From: Zoroaster sp. YZ-2022
Taxonomy: Eukaryota; Echinodermata; Asteroidea; Forcipulatida; Zoroasteridae
Length of the DNA: 64,000 nt
NCBI GenBank assembly: GCA_029582265.1
Contig: CM055830.1
Span: 30,917,172 to 30,981,171, forward strand
Direction: 5' to 3'
Positions 11,843 to 23,875 of the stretch are shown here, piece after piece (the stretch's first letter is position 1; every line of letters begins with the position of its first letter). The position numbers were made by a program, and so were the translations under genes. A model generated the notes under the pieces. That model was given only the letters and a program-made list of their open reading frames with translations. It ran no database searches and was not told the origin of the DNA.

Positions 11843-12983
11843 CTGTTAGTGTCCAGTTTGAATGTATGGTGCCGCTGTCGCACTGTTAAAAAGGATTCAT
11901 GATGAAACTTGGTTAGCACTAACATACACTGTAGTCATGTATTACTGAATGTCAAGAACAAAATACAGGTCTGAGGTTATATAGACCTTGTGGAACTACA
12001 TCACAGATGACCAGCATGCTCACGATGTGGCTCACTGCTTGACCATCATCAGTTCCAAAAAGTGCAAACGTTTATTCCTATCGATAAACCCCTGACTGTA
12101 TTGCATTCACTTTCAACAATTAAATATCAAGAAATTTTTGTTTAAATAGAAGATTTCAAATCATTGTATTCCGTCAAGAAACACCGACTAATAAGCGCAT
12201 GAGTCAGCATGACAAACACAACAATAAGTGCGCGAGTCAGTGTGACGCAAACGAAACTTACAGTATACACTCTGTTTGACTTAAATGCTGTAGTGTGGGT
12301 TGCACACTGGCTAATTGAATCAGCTGGCACGCGACTCACATACGCACTGGGCTGAAATTAGTAATCACAAAATTGTTGCAAGTGGTGTGATGACATCACA
12401 AAGTCTATACCCACAAAAAGGTCATTGCCCTTTGTGCATTCAGGTCTATTGGTGCTTTCTTGTTGTACATGGCTCAGCATTGTAACTCAGTGCTTGTTCT
12501 TGAGATGGTACATGTACTTAGTGCTCAATCACACTCGAGTGTTAAGATTCAGCCTCATAAATAACTCAAGTGAGGTGTGAGGACTCGACTCACAAGGGCT
12601 GACCAGAACATCAGTGAAACTGGAAAATACATTTGAGTATAATAGTACACCAAGTTGACTGAGAAATAACACTCAAATAAATTGTGAAAACTTTGGGGTT
12701 CTAAAAACCCTTTCTTTGCGTTCACCTTCCAGCCCCAACTCTTTTCTCAAAATCAGTTTGCGTAATGCCTAACCTAGCCGTATGGCACCAATTCATGGAC
12801 TCGCAAAGTTTAAGACAAGTCCATGATTCAGCGTTGGTCTCTGGTGGAGAATAACATGAATCACTCATACTGTACACGTACAAGATCTTGTAGCAGGACA
12901 TGATTTGCAAATCATGTCTTCTCATCTGCTGAACAAATCAAATGTCAAGCCAACAGAAAAAAATAAATCCTACAAACATTTAA
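11843..12983. other. Gene-free interval
   Basis: No further exon of the minus-strand gene could be fixed. Short frames only. Confidence 0.35.
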
Positions 12984-13130
12984 TGGGGTGCCGTGGCCGA
13001 GCAGTTTAGTGCATCGGATTTGTGTTCTGATGGCTGAGTTGTCAAAATGTGGGTTCGAATCCTGACTGCGACCATGGTGCTTGCGTCCCTGAGCAAAGCA
13101 CTAAACTATAATTTCTTCTCTTCACCCAGG
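12984..13130 (+). repeat. tRNA-derived SINE, partial copy 1
   Basis: The head contains a tRNA-like A box (TGGCCGAGCAGTTTAGTGC) and B box (GGGTTCGAATCCTG) with tRNA-type spacing, followed by the SINE body landmark TGAGCAAAGCACTAAAC. It is truncated after CTTCACCCAG, where another copy begins. Confidence 0.75.
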
Positions 13131-13318
13131 AGTGTCGTGGCCGAGCGGTCTAGCGCACCGAACTCAAGTTCTGGTGTTGCCAGCAGCAGGGTGTGGGTTC
13201 GAGCCCCGGTCGTGACACTTGTGTCCTTGAGCAAGGTACTTAACCATAATTGCTTCGTCCTTCGGATGGGATGTAAAGCCGTAGGTCCCGTGTGTTGTAT
13301 AATGCACGTAAAAGTGGA
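13131..13318 (+). repeat. tRNA-derived SINE, partial copy 2
   Basis: A box TGGCCGAGCGGTCTAGCGC and B box GGGTTCGAGCCCCGGTC, then TGTCCTTGAGCAAGG and CCATAATTGCTTC. The body is replaced after about 13260 by a GGATGGGATGTAAAGCCGTA segment, a different SINE tail. Confidence 0.75.
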
Positions 13319-13830
13319 TTGTCGTGCGGTCTAGCGCACTGAACTCAAGTTCTGGTGTTGCCAGCAGCAGAGTGTGGGTTCGAGCCCCGGCCGTGACACC
13401 TGTGTCCTTGAGCAAGACACTTAACCATAATTGCTTCTCTCCACCCAGGGGTTAAATGGGTACCTGTGAAGGCAGAGATGGTTTGCTCTATATGCGCTAG
13501 AAATGGCAGCAATTGAGCTGTATACTCCCCAGGGAGCTGAGATGGTTTCAGGAATGATTTATGAGCCTTATGAGCCTTATGAGCCTTATGAGCAGGGATA
13601 ATAATATAATGCGCCTTGAGCGCCACTTAGTTGGTGGATACGTGCGCTATATAAATCTATACATTATTATTATTATTAGGAGTATAAATGAGGACCTGTG
13701 AGAGCAAGAAATGGTAATTGTGTTTAATTTTGGTAAGCTTGTTGCGCTACACATTTGGCAGCATGGGCTGCATACTTCCCAGGGAGTTGGGATGGTTATA
13801 GGAATTAAATAAATGGCCTGATGACAGTGG
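13319..13830 (+). repeat. tRNA-derived SINE copy 3 plus a further tail
   Basis: The head begins inside the A box (GCGGTCTAGCGCACTGAAC) and keeps the B box and the GAGCAAGACACTTAACC block. It runs to GCGCTATATAAATC and an (ATT)n tail ending near 13677. A second tail-like segment (AATGAGGACCTGTGAGAGCA) follows to about 13830. A short array of ATGAGCCTT words is inside. Confidence 0.75.
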
Positions 13831-14410
13831 TAATACTGTTCATGTGCCATCAGTGTCAAACATGGCAGATAACAACACAATATAAGTGTAATATAAGGTA
13901 ATATCTTCAACCTTTATAAATATTTTGGGCAATCAATGTCAAACACAATTTACAACTGATGTACATTGTAAGTTAAAATTTAATTCTAAGTGAGATAAGC
14001 TGAACTTTCATAGGTTGGTTTCTGTGTCTTGAGTCTTACAAAATATGGATGCATTAATTAAAACCCTACTAAACATGGAGGCCACTCCGATCCACAAAAT
14101 TTTCAGTATGTTTTTCACCAACCTTTAGTACATACAAGCCTGCTGTCCTTTCCAAGTAATCTTACAAAATCAACTGTGTACCACCCAAGGCCACTGTAAA
14201 TGTTTGAACATATTAGTATGGCCTGCAATGTATCAAGGGGAGACCACCTTACCCTGCAATCTCAGTGGTGTGACAGTGCGCAGAAGGGTAACCATAGGAG
14301 GCCACTGGCAACAGCTAATGGCTTGGAGTGGCCTGAATGGGTTGTTTCAAAAATTGCACTGATTGTTGGAGGGTTAACATGTTTTAAATACCAAAAGGGA
14401 AGGTACAACA
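13831..14410. other. Gene-free interval
   Basis: No structure beyond short frames. Confidence 0.4.
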
Positions 14411-14895
14411 TCAATTGGTAATGTTTGGCATAACTGTTTCTGTGAGCATGCTTACTCTCTTTGAATCAAGATATACACACAAGGCACATTGGTACATTGG
14501 TAATGTTGGCATAACTGCTTCTCTGAGTGTGCTTACTCTCTTTGAATCAAGATATACATACAAGGTACAACATTGGAAATGTTGGCAAAACTGTTTCTAT
14601 GAGTATGCTTACTCTCTTTGAATCAAGATACAAGGTACATCATTGGGAATGTTGGCAAAACTGCTTCTATGAGTATGCTTACTCTCTTTGAATCAAGATA
14701 CAAGGTACATCATTGGTAATGTTGGCAAAACTGCTTCTATGAGTATGCTTACTCTCTTTGAATCAAGATATACATACAAGGTACATCATTGGTAATGTTG
14801 GCAAAACTGTTTCTTTGAGTACATATGCTTGCTCTCTTTGAGTCAAGATATACATACAAGTACAAGGTACAACATTGGTAAAACTGTTTCTATGG
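14411..14895 (+). repeat. Tandem array, 70-85 bp unit, about 6 copies
   Basis: Each unit contains GTAATGTTGGCAAAACTG (or a close variant), GCTTACTCTCTTTGAATCAA and AGATA with ACAAGGTACA. Length varies because of a TATACATACA insertion. A single reverse copy (GATTCAAATAATGTAATCAT, GTTATGCCAACATTACCAAA) lies at about 19137-19207. Confidence 0.85.
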
Positions 14896-15385
14896 GTATT
14901 TCTTAAAATCAAGAAAGTTTCCAACACATCCATAATTATCATTGTTCTATCAATTCTTCGTTACCCCACTTTAAACTGAAATTAATTCGTTATTTATCAC
15001 TCCTTATTAGTGCATGAACTTGATATACTAGTTTCACCGCTTTGCATTATTTGCGTTTGTTTGTTTGTTTGTTTTTTGGGGATGTTTGTTTGCTTGCTTA
15101 GGTTTCTTTGTTCATTGTCTTTCGTTCATTGATATTTGTACTCATTTTTGTAACTAAAAATGTTTGTTTTTATTATTTATGCTTTAAGTCTAGATTTAAC
15201 TTAGAGCACAAATAATATATATGAGGGGGTTTGCACCCGACAAGCTTTGCTTCTTGCAAACCCCCTCCACATCTTTGTTTAGTCTTATTTACTTTTACAC
15301 GTATGTTAACTTATTTCAAGAATGTACTTCTGCTACTTATTGTTTGCATTGATGTGGAAATAAAATGAATGAATGAATGAATGAA
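14896..15385 (+). repeat. Probable LINE 3' end with (AATG)n tail
   Basis: T-rich sequence ends GATGTGGAAATAAAATGAAT followed by about five AATG repeats at 15365-15386. Short tandem 3' tails after a U-rich UTR are typical of several non-LTR retrotransposon clades. No reverse transcriptase remains. The small hairpin GGGGGTTTGCA near 15225 pairs with TGCAAACCCCC near 15256. Confidence 0.45.
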
Positions 15386-16009
15386 TGTGGAGTCTAAGTC
15401 ATGCGAAAAATACTTGGACCAAAATGTTCTCTGAAATGAGAGCACTTTGAGAGCATTTCTCTGAAATGAAAGCCCTTTTTGTCAGGATAGTTAGTACCTT
15501 GTAGTTTATAATTTAGCTTTTGGGTAATAATTTGGTAATTTTACAAGCAGGTTATTACCAATGTTGTACAATCGTCCCTTCAACAGCAAAACAGATAATG
15601 CTCTAGAGGGGGTCAAGAGGGGGTCGTGAGGGATCCAGGGGTGCTGATGAGTTTTTGACCTTGAGGTGCAATTTTTTTTTTTTTTTTTTTTTTTGTTGTA
15701 AGCTTCCTGGATAGAACCATTTTTTACATTGTGCAGAATTGTGGAATAGAGCTCAGGCACTGTTCAAATAAACATGTAATATCATGTACCATATCACACA
15801 ACACACAATATTTACAGTCATTGACTTTTTATTACGATATTGTATTAGCAAAAACAAATACCATATGCACATGAGAAGTCATTACAGCAATTAGCCATTG
15901 TGACCCAGAGAGCTGTAAAACACCAAATAAATTGATCCTGGCAAACTTCAAAGGTTAGGTGTAGTTGAATTATAATGCAAATACATGTTAGCATATTATG
16001 CAGTTATGG
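15386..16009. other. Gene-free interval
   Basis: A run of about 25 T at 15670-15695 is the only notable structure. Confidence 0.4.
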
Positions 16010-16390
16010 AAACAGACCAAATTTCCCATACACAAAGTATGGTCACTAATTAGCCCTAACTCCCTAAGCATTGTTACTGAACAATAAAAATCCTTCAAAA
16101 TCCTCCAACTGCTTTTGTTGTCTAGGGAGTTAGGGTTAGCCCTAACTCCCTAGACAACAAAAGCAGTTGGAGGATTTTGAAGGATTCTAAGAGAGGCCGC
16201 ACAAATCGGGCAAACATTCATACCCCTACATGAAAATGTTGCAGCAGAATTCCAATCGATCCAACAATTTTGGCTGTAATTGGACATCACTTCATAGTGA
16301 AAGAAAACTGAATATGCTGAATATGCGCTGGTCTGAGGCGATGCACACAGAGACGAGAAACCAGAGACTTTTGGGGAGAGGTCTAAAGCT
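16010..16390 (+). repeat. Dispersed repeat related to 3600-3845
   Basis: CCAAATTTCCCATACACAAA and TATGGT at 16018-16045, then CAAATCGGGCAAAC, ATTCATACCCCTA, CTGTAATTGGACATC and GGTCTGAGGCGATG, correspond to the minus strand of 3600-3845. The perfect palindrome at 16089-16183 splits this copy. Confidence 0.6.
16089..16183. repeat. Near-perfect 95-bp palindrome
   Basis: The left arm beginning AATCCTTCAAAATCCTCCAA and the right arm ending TTGGAGGATTTTGAAGGATT are exact complements for about 46 bases each. Only one or two bases lie between them, at the AGGGTTAGCCCT centre. The arms carry the AGGATTTTGGAGGATT word that recurs across the window. Confidence 0.9.
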
Positions 16391-16848
16391 GATGATAGTA
16401 ATAATCTGCCTTCGAAATCTTTTGTCTGAGGTGTTGTCCATTTTTAAAGAAAAATTTACTAATTTCCAGTTCCAATTTAGGAAAAAGTACGTTTTTCTTA
16501 AAGAGAGGGGGAATAAGTCCTTGACACCTAACTACCTTTGCCCTGGACTGTTCAACCTTTTAAGTGCAATGTACATGTTCACAACATACTGTACAAATTA
16601 CACACTGACATTATGACAGGAACTTGATAGTTAAATCTCCAAAGACATCTCCTGAATCAAGAGGAAGAGTTTTATTGATTGAATATGACAGTACGTAATC
16701 AGCTGATGCTTTCACAGGTTGGTTATTAAATGAACTTGTATGACCTTGAGTGTATAATTCAATTCAATTCAAACTTTATTTCCAAAACTTTCCTAAGTAA
16801 AACAAGTAGCAAAGTAACAAAATAATATAATATACGCACAACATAAGA
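16391..16848. other. No gene; LINE-tail-like sequence at 16755-16800
   Basis: TATAATTCAATTCAATTCAA at 16753-16772 followed by ACTTTATTTCC resembles the complement of a LINE 3' end with a short tandem tail. The rest is featureless. Confidence 0.35.
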
Positions 16849-17063
16849 TTAAAGGGACAATATCATCACGATCAACAGGACATGGAATTGTAGTGCTAGT
16901 TTAAGATTAACTCAGTTACTGAAAATGACACCACACATGATAAAGTCATATAACCGTTGCTGCTGCATAAATGAGCCAGTAATTTCCAGTCACTGTGTTA
17001 AACTAGGACTCCGATTCCACGCCCTGACAGTCTGCTGTGACCGTGACAATAGTGTCCCTTTAA
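16849..17063. mobile_element. TTAA MITE (GGGACAATAT family), copy C
   Basis: Starts TTAAAGGGACAATATCATCA and ends GTGACAATAGTGTCCCTTTAA. The nested repeat CTGAAAATGACACC against GGGTCATTT-like text is diverged. Both ends lie at TTAA. Confidence 0.85.
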
Positions 17064-19500
17064 ATACAAAGAATGGAAGTAATAATAGATGTAGAAGTCC
17101 TGGGACTTATAAAACACTCCCTTTGAATACCCTACTCCCCTACTCCCCCCTCCCCCCCCCCTTTAGAAAAACAAAACAACATACACCCCCCTCCTGGAAT
17201 GGACGGCATATTCTTCCAAAATTATTGGGTGTTTTTTTGTTTTTTTAATATTGGCTTCGGTTAGCCCAATAGCAATTTTCTAAACGGTTAGTGCAGTTTC
17301 AGTCAGTTATGGTTAACCGTCCCAGCACTAGAGGGAATGTCTCAATTTTCATGAGAAATCACATATAAGGATAGACTGGTTCCCTATCTTTATCCTATCA
17401 AGAATAGAGACAGGTTCCGGGCATACCATTCAAGGGATTTCATTGGATACATTGTGCCAAAGATCTCCCATCATGCTTCGAGGCTTGTGCGCAAATGAAC
17501 ACTACTAAGCAGTGTACTTCTTCCATCCAAATATCACTGGAGATACCGCGCGTGTGGACCAGACGCCCATCATCATGTGCAAGGTCAAAGTTGAATCTCC
17601 AGGAAAATAAAATGGCGGCCGCTATCTGGCGTAATTCATGAGCCGCAAAATGTGATGTCAGATCTTCAGGTTAATATAAGGACTGCTTTTAAGGTTATGT
17701 AAAAAGAGAAAATCTACACACAGGGTAATCACTTTATAGATTTGTAAATGATTTTTATTGTATGCTCCAAAAGAAGAATTATTTAGGACTGTATAATGTA
17801 ACAGTAGTTTGTCAGAACACATGGGCCGATTACTAAACAGTCAAGTTCATCTCCTCCATTTGGGAAGCAACGAATGGTGCAATTTCCTCCTCACTTCCGT
17901 AAAACGTCAAGTCGCCAGAACTTTGTCATCATCACAACCAGGTGTGTAGTCTGTACCTCACCCTTGCCTTTGAACAGGGGGTATGAAGTTGTCAAAGGCA
18001 TTTTTTCAATGGAACGCTCTCCACACAGTCATGGCCAATATTTCAAGGGGATTCTTCGGAAATCTCTTGCACATTTTGTGGGGAAAAGCATGGCATAACC
18101 AGAGGAGGGTATAAGCCAAGGGGCCTGGTAAGGCAAACAAAAAATAAACTCTGGTTTCTGGTCGGAGCTCAACTTCAAAAGTGGTTATGCAATTGTGCAA
18201 CACCATTTATTGTTTAATTTCTTTGGAACCCACATTGTTTGTGAGTCTACAGCAAGTAATCTTTCCAGCAAATCATTTAATAATAAAAAGAAAGCAAATG
18301 GAATAACATAGTTAACCGGTTAACCAACCGAAACTGCACTAACCATTTAGAAGTTTGCTAACCGGCTAACTGAAACTAATATTTAACCAAAACAAAAACA
18401 AAAAATGGAAGAAGAATTTACTGCCCATTTTGTTGCTCTAAACTTTAGTTTTATTGGTTATTAAACAATCATTTTGGGAAGCTTATTGATGCTTTTTGAT
18501 TGAAAATGTATACACATTGTTCCATTTGCCAACTACCGGTATATCTAATTTGCGTGGCTGCCGGGTGCCGATTTTCACTCAGTTAAGCAGTTAACCGACT
18601 GTGAAAATTTCAGTTAGCGAACTAACCGGTAACTCCCAGCACCAGAATAACAGCTAGATTCTGAATTGAATATAGCTGAGTACACACATGTTTTTATAAA
18701 CAAAACAAACTTGAAATAAAAGCACAATTTTGCACACAAAAAAGTACTGGCACAGGGTTCTGTAGGTATGGGCAGAGACCAGAAACCAAATATATATTTT
18801 GTATTTTACCTTAGTCAACACTGAGAAATTACAGGAACTAAAGCCTGCCATTCAGTCACTGGGGGCCTTAAAAATCAACAGAGGTTTCCTAAGGACTGCT
18901 TCAGAGCAGAGGGGCCATTTTAAGGGATCAAGGGCACATGACGAGGGGTTCATCACAGCTCCGAAAGCACTGCAAATGATTCCTGGGTCTACTGATAACA
19001 GTTTTACATAAAACTTACATACGTACATGTACATGACATACTTGGTGTAATGTTGATGATGGTAATTGAGGCTTCCCTTGACAATCTTTTTGCATGACTT
19101 ACATTGTACAAAGTCTGCATGAAACATCCACAGGTTGATTGTATAATAGGATTCAAATAATGTAATCATACTCAAAGCAGATGTTATGCCAACATTACCA
19201 AAGTACATCCCTTGTAATAAACAAGCTTTGAAATAAACTCACTAATTATTCTGTGGTCATAATGTACATGTAGACTAATCTATCATTCCCAGATTAATCT
19301 CATTAGTCTCATACTAATCATCTAGTTAGGGACCACCTACAAACACAGATCTGTCAAGGCAATAAGTTCCTTCCTCTCCAGGGGTCAAGATTAACTTGAA
19401 CTTTATGATTGGTAGCCCTAGTTATGTCAAAATTGTACTAGTCCTTCTCATGTTTTAGTACTCCTGAAAAAGGTGAAAACGTGGAGTGTGTATTTTGTAC
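17064..19500. other. Gene-free interval with GGTTAACC-type repeats
   Basis: Inverted copies of a GTTAGTGCAGTTTCAG-containing repeat lie at 17252-17332 and 18307-18390, and a related GGTTAACC/ACCGGT-rich piece is at 18575-18645. A C run lies at 17145-17162. A CpG-containing patch with AAAATGGCGGCCGC near 17610 might be promoter-like. No exon could be fixed. Confidence 0.4.
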
Positions 19501-19501
19501 T

Positions 19502-19511
19502 ATTTGCATAC

Positions 19512-19543
<32 letters not shown>

Positions 19544-19898
19544 TGGACTTATATAGCGCACGTATCCACCAAACTGGTGCTCAAGGCGCATGACATTATT
19601 ACCCCTGCTCATCAGGCTCATAACTCATTCCTGAAACCATCTCAGCTCCCTGGGGAGTATAGAGCTCAATTGCTGCCATTACAGCGCATATAGGGCTAAT
19701 CAAACACAACAACCAACTCTGCCCTCACAGGTACCCATTTACCCCTGGGTGGAGAGAAGCAATTATGGTAAAGTGTCTTGCTCAAGGACACAAGCACCAT
19801 GGTCGCGGTTGGGATTCGAACCCACATTCTGACGACTCAGCCACCAGAACACAAATCCGATGCACTAAACAGCTCGACCATGGCACTCCATACTTGAA
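19502..19898 (-). repeat. Full-length tRNA-derived SINE
   Basis: Read on the minus strand from 19898: GGAGTGCCATGGTCGAG head with an A-box-like segment, B box GGGTTCGAATCCC near 19820, GTCCTTGAGCAAGACAC, a body with CCACCCAGGGGTAAATGGGT, and GCGCTATATAAGTCC. It ends in an (ATT)n tail at 19510-19540. This is the most complete copy of the family seen at 12984-13678, about 390 bp long. Confidence 0.8.
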
Positions 19899-20129
19899 GT
19901 ATATATATATATTTTATTTTTTTTATAATTTTTGTCACTAGCCCATCTGACTACCCAAACCCCTGCAGCTAGTTGTCCCGCTGCTAAGACCACTAGTCTC
20001 CAGCTAGTGGACTAGTGTTAATTTCGACCCCTGCTCTCTTATCTCCTTTTCTTATTGTCAAGGGTACATTAACATACAATACTATATACTGTAGTATTAG
20101 CCAACAAATGCTTTTAAATGACACATTTC

Positions 20130-22817
20130 TTAACCCTTTGCGTGCTATTGGCGCAAATTTGCGCCCAAGCTTCCTATTCCCACACTGCTATCGGCGCAAA
20201 TATGCGCCCGGTGTCTGTGCCCACCTATTTATGCAAAAATCCAAGAATCTCTTAACCCCTGACCTACATCCGGGTATTTTATGATAATATCGTTGTATGG
20301 ACGCCATTTTGCACATGTAATCTTCAAAACTTTTCTCACAAAATCTTTCAAAAATCATCAAAAATCATCGTCAAAGCGTTGCGTCGTTGAGATTCTGATT
20401 AGTGTAAAACAAAGGGGTGTGTACCATGAATGCCGAGGAAGCTTTTAGAGAGATTTTCGAGGACTCGGATTCGGATGATTCGGACTTTGATGAGGTTTTG
20501 GTGAGTGATAATGTTGATAGTGATGGTGATGTGTACATGACCAATGATGAAACCGTATCGGACAATGAAGCGGCAGAGCTAGCACCGAACAGCGACCAAC
20601 CTCCGGCAGCGGGTGATCGGCAGCGGGCACGTAGGGTGCAAGGTGGCGGAGACGCTTACCGGGTTGCTTTGCACAGGGGCGTATCAGCATGACTGGCTCA
20701 TGGATTTCAACCAGCCACACGGGCAGATGATTTTTGACAGGGAAGATGCCGATGATATTTCAGAGTATGGTATTTTTTCTCACTTCTTCGACTCTGATGT
20801 CATTGATTTGCTTGTAATTGAAACAAACAGATACGCAGTGACTACAATTGCAAACAAAGGCGATTTTGACAGTCTTAGTAGTCACTCAAGGCTGCGTAAA
20901 TGGAAAAACGTTGATGATGCTGAAATGAAAGCATTTCTAGCAATATTGCTGCTTATGGGCATAGATAGACGCCCAAATTATGACGCCTATTGGACCACGG
21001 AATGGACAATCCAAGCCCCTGGTATTCATGCCATTCTCTCTCGGGATAGATTCTACCTAATTCTGCAACTTTTCCACACTACGAACAATGCACTTTTGAC
21101 TCAAGCAGGGGACCCTCATCATGATCGTCGTGGGAAAATCAAACAAGTAATGGAAATGCTGGTGTCCCGATGGCAGTTAGCATATTACCCCGGCCGGGAG
21201 ATATCGGTGGATGAGACCATAATTCCTTTCAAAGGAAGAACCAGTATGAAGGTTTACAAGCCAAACAAACCGCACAAATGGGGGCTCAACTGCTGGAATG
21301 TTGCAGAAGCCAACACAGGATATATATGGAACTCGGAACTATATCAAGGTAAAGCCAACAATGAAACAGAAGTGGGGCTATACAAAAATGTTGTGCTCCG
21401 ATTATCTCAGCCCTTGAACAATAAAGGTCATCATATTTATATGGATAATCTATTCTCCTCTCCAGATTTGTTTAGTGCGCTTGCCGAAAACAATATTGGA
21501 GCTTGCGGCACTTTGCGTGTAAATCGTGTAGGCACGCCACAAGAAATCAAGGCCACCAAAATGAAAAAGGGGGATCCTCTTCGTGCAGTGCGAGACGGTG
21601 ACCAGTTGTTTTTGTCTTGGTATGATAAACGGCAGGTAAATGTGATGACGTCAGTTCATAATCAATCTACATTTGAGAAGGATGTTCGCGCCCGTGGTCA
21701 AGTACAGCCTCGTACAATTGACAAGCCCGTTGCCATTGAGTGCTACACGAGATATATGGGTGGTGTTGATAGAGCCGATCAAGGCATGTGGTACTATCTA
21801 AACCTTCATAAGACACTAAAGTGGTGGAAGAAAGTTTTTGTATACTTGCTCGAAGTATCCTTCGTCAACAGTTGGATAATTTGGAAATCACTTCACGCCG
21901 GAACACGCCAAAAGCCTGAGAAATTTCGCTACTCGATTGTCCATGGTCTTTTAGAAGGACACGTAAGGCCAAACATGAGACCTGGACGTAGATCCCTTGA
22001 CCAGCCTGCACGTCTGACGGATCGACACTTCATGAAGCATATAACGGCTGTCACAGCAGCTGGCCGTAAAAGCAGACCAGACTGTGTTGTCTGCTCAAAC
22101 CGCAGCGTAAAGCGCCACCAAACAGAATTTTCTTGTGAGGAATGTGACCTACCGATGTGCCCATCTCCATGCTTCCGCAGGTACCACACACTTGTGGGTT
22201 ACAAAGCAGACTGTGTACCAGGATACCACTAACACTTGAAGACCTGAACATAACATTCTGTTACATTATTATTTATGCGTGTGGTAAAGTTCCAAGACTT
22301 ATCAAGAAGCGTATTGTTTGCTTTGGGGTTTTTTCCGTTCATATATTATCACGCGGAATAAAATAGTACATCTACAACAAACACAATAATTACACGAGCA
22401 CGGAGAGAACTCTTTTGGATTTGGTTTTTATTATACAACCAAAAACAATGGACAGTTTATTGCATGAACAGTAGTTCCACTACCCATGTGTTGTGTGTGT
22501 GTTTACAATATGTACTGTACATGTATGCACATGTGCATGCACCATAGTATGCTCAACGTAAGGTTTGAACCATTTGTAATTCCATATTTTCAAAGTTGTG
22601 TAACTTCCACATTTTATATCCCAAACATCTGATTTTTTGACTGATGTTTTGCAAATTTCATACTCTACAATCTTTTTATTTTGAGTTTTGTAATACAAAT
22701 ACTCCTTCATATAGAAAAAAGCTTGTGAATGCATCCATGCCTATTTTGTGTGTCTGTGCAGAAATAATGCAGCGGGGAGGGAATCAGTGCACTGAATGGT
22801 AGCATGCAAAGGGTTAA
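20130..22817 (+). mobile_element. piggyBac-type DNA transposon
   Basis: Bounded by TTAA at 20130-20133 and 22814-22817. The adjacent termini CCCTTTGCGTGCTA and TAGCATGCAAAGGG are inverted with one mismatch. TTAA duplication is diagnostic of the piggyBac superfamily, and the interior encodes a matching transposase. Just inside the left end are two palindromes: GGCGCAAATTTGCGCC at 20150-20165 and GGCGCAAATATGCGCC at 20193-20208, 43 bp apart. The right end lacks them but has CAGTGCACTG. Total length is 2.7 kb. Confidence 0.92.
20426..22232 (+). CDS. piggyBac transposase, one frameshift near N-terminus
   Basis: Catalyses cut-and-paste transposition at TTAA in the nucleus. The N-terminal piece from the ATG at 20426 is acidic (EDSDSDDSDFDEV), as usual for this family, but its frame ends at 20692. 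The catalytic body reads in another frame, open from about 20613 to 22232. A single indel between roughly 20620 and 20690 is therefore likely. In the body the catalytic Asp triad is visible: SVDETIIPFKGR (about residue 200 of the open frame), YMDNLFSSPDL (278) and GGVDRADQ (386). A C-terminal Cys-rich zinc-binding domain (CVVC, CEEC, CPSPC) follows. If translation began at the internal Met near 20700 the acidic N-terminus would be lost. Otherwise the gene looks young. Confidence 0.9.
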
Positions 22818-22880
22818 CATAATAATGAGAAGCATGTTTTACAGTACTAATTATGTCTTGAAATTATAGGCACTTTAAAA

Positions 22881-23187
22881 CCCTCCTACTGCAGCTGAAC
22901 TTTTGTGGCAAGTAGCTACATGTATAGTGGTCAAAATCAGTCAACTGACTATTTTTGACTGTTGAACCAAATGTGCATACAGGGGCATTTTTGACTGGTT
23001 TTGACTGTCATTTTGACCACCCTCAACATTACAAGACAAAAACGGTTGACTCATTTGGACCTTACTACAAAATTATTATGTTTGACAGTGTTTGACAGTG
23101 TTTGCCTTTTAAGTGCACTAGATATACATGTACATTGGCATGTATGTACATATAAATTTTGATTGATTTTGACCCTTGCAGTCACAG
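22881..23187 (+). repeat. TTTTGACTG-word repeat, copy 2
   Basis: Starts CCCTCCTACTGCAGCTGAAC and contains CAGGGGCATTTTTGACTGGT, GGTTGACTCATTTGGACC and AAGTGCACTAGATA, in the same order as 6219-6532. Confidence 0.8.
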
Positions 23188-23349
23188 AATGTTTAGAAAA
23201 TACAGTCAAACTACATGTAAGCTTTTAACAGCTCTAGGATAAGACTTATCTTTAGCTCTAGGATAATTGATGTTCCGATGAAAACAAACAAAAATCATAA
23301 AACAAAAGTAAAATAATTAATTCCCATAATTCAAGAGATCTTTCACTTT

Positions 23350-23875
23350 TACGCCCTTCAATAACTGGCTAGACACCCCGCTCAATGCAACAACATCCAT
23401 CAGTTGTCCAAGAGTGAAGCTGCCCTAACCCCCTTCAATAACTGGCTAGTCACCCCGCTCAATGCAACAACATCCATCGGTTGTCCAAGTGTGAAGCTCC
23501 CCTAACCCCCTTCAATAACTGGCTAGACACCCTGCTCAATGCAACAACATCCATCGGTTGTCCAAGAGTGAAGCTGCCCTAACCCCCTTCAATAACTGGC
23601 TAGTCACCCCGCTCAATGCAACAACATCCATCGGTTGTCCAAGTGTGAAGCTGCCCTAACCCCCTTCAATAACTGGCTAGACACCCTGCTCAATGCAACA
23701 ACATCCATCGGTTGTCCAAGAGTGAAGCTGCCCTAACCCCCTCCAATGACTGGCTAGACACCCTGCTCAATGCAACAACATCCATCGGTTGTCCAAGTGT
23801 GAAGCTGCCCTAACCCCCTTCAATGACTGGCTAGACACCCTGCTCAATGCAACAACATCCATCAGTTGTGAAGCC
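23350..23875 (+). repeat. 77-bp tandem array, about 7 copies
   Basis: The period of 77 was measured from successive AATAACTGGCTAG starts (23361, 23438, 23515). Landmarks are TGCAACAACATCCATCGGTT and GTGAAGCTGCCCTAACCCCC. Copies alternate between CCAAGAGTG and CCAAGTGTG, and early ones between GACACC and GTCACC, so a 154-bp dimer is the higher-order unit. The array decays after 23875. Confidence 0.9.

Noticed and set aside
12984..13400. tRNA-like sequences with A and B boxes
   Set aside because: They are SINE heads: the same body sequence follows each and recurs at 19502-19898, and tRNA stems are degraded.
16230..16616. 128-codon frame
   Set aside because: Lies in a dispersed repeat whose other copy (3600-3845) does not preserve the frame.
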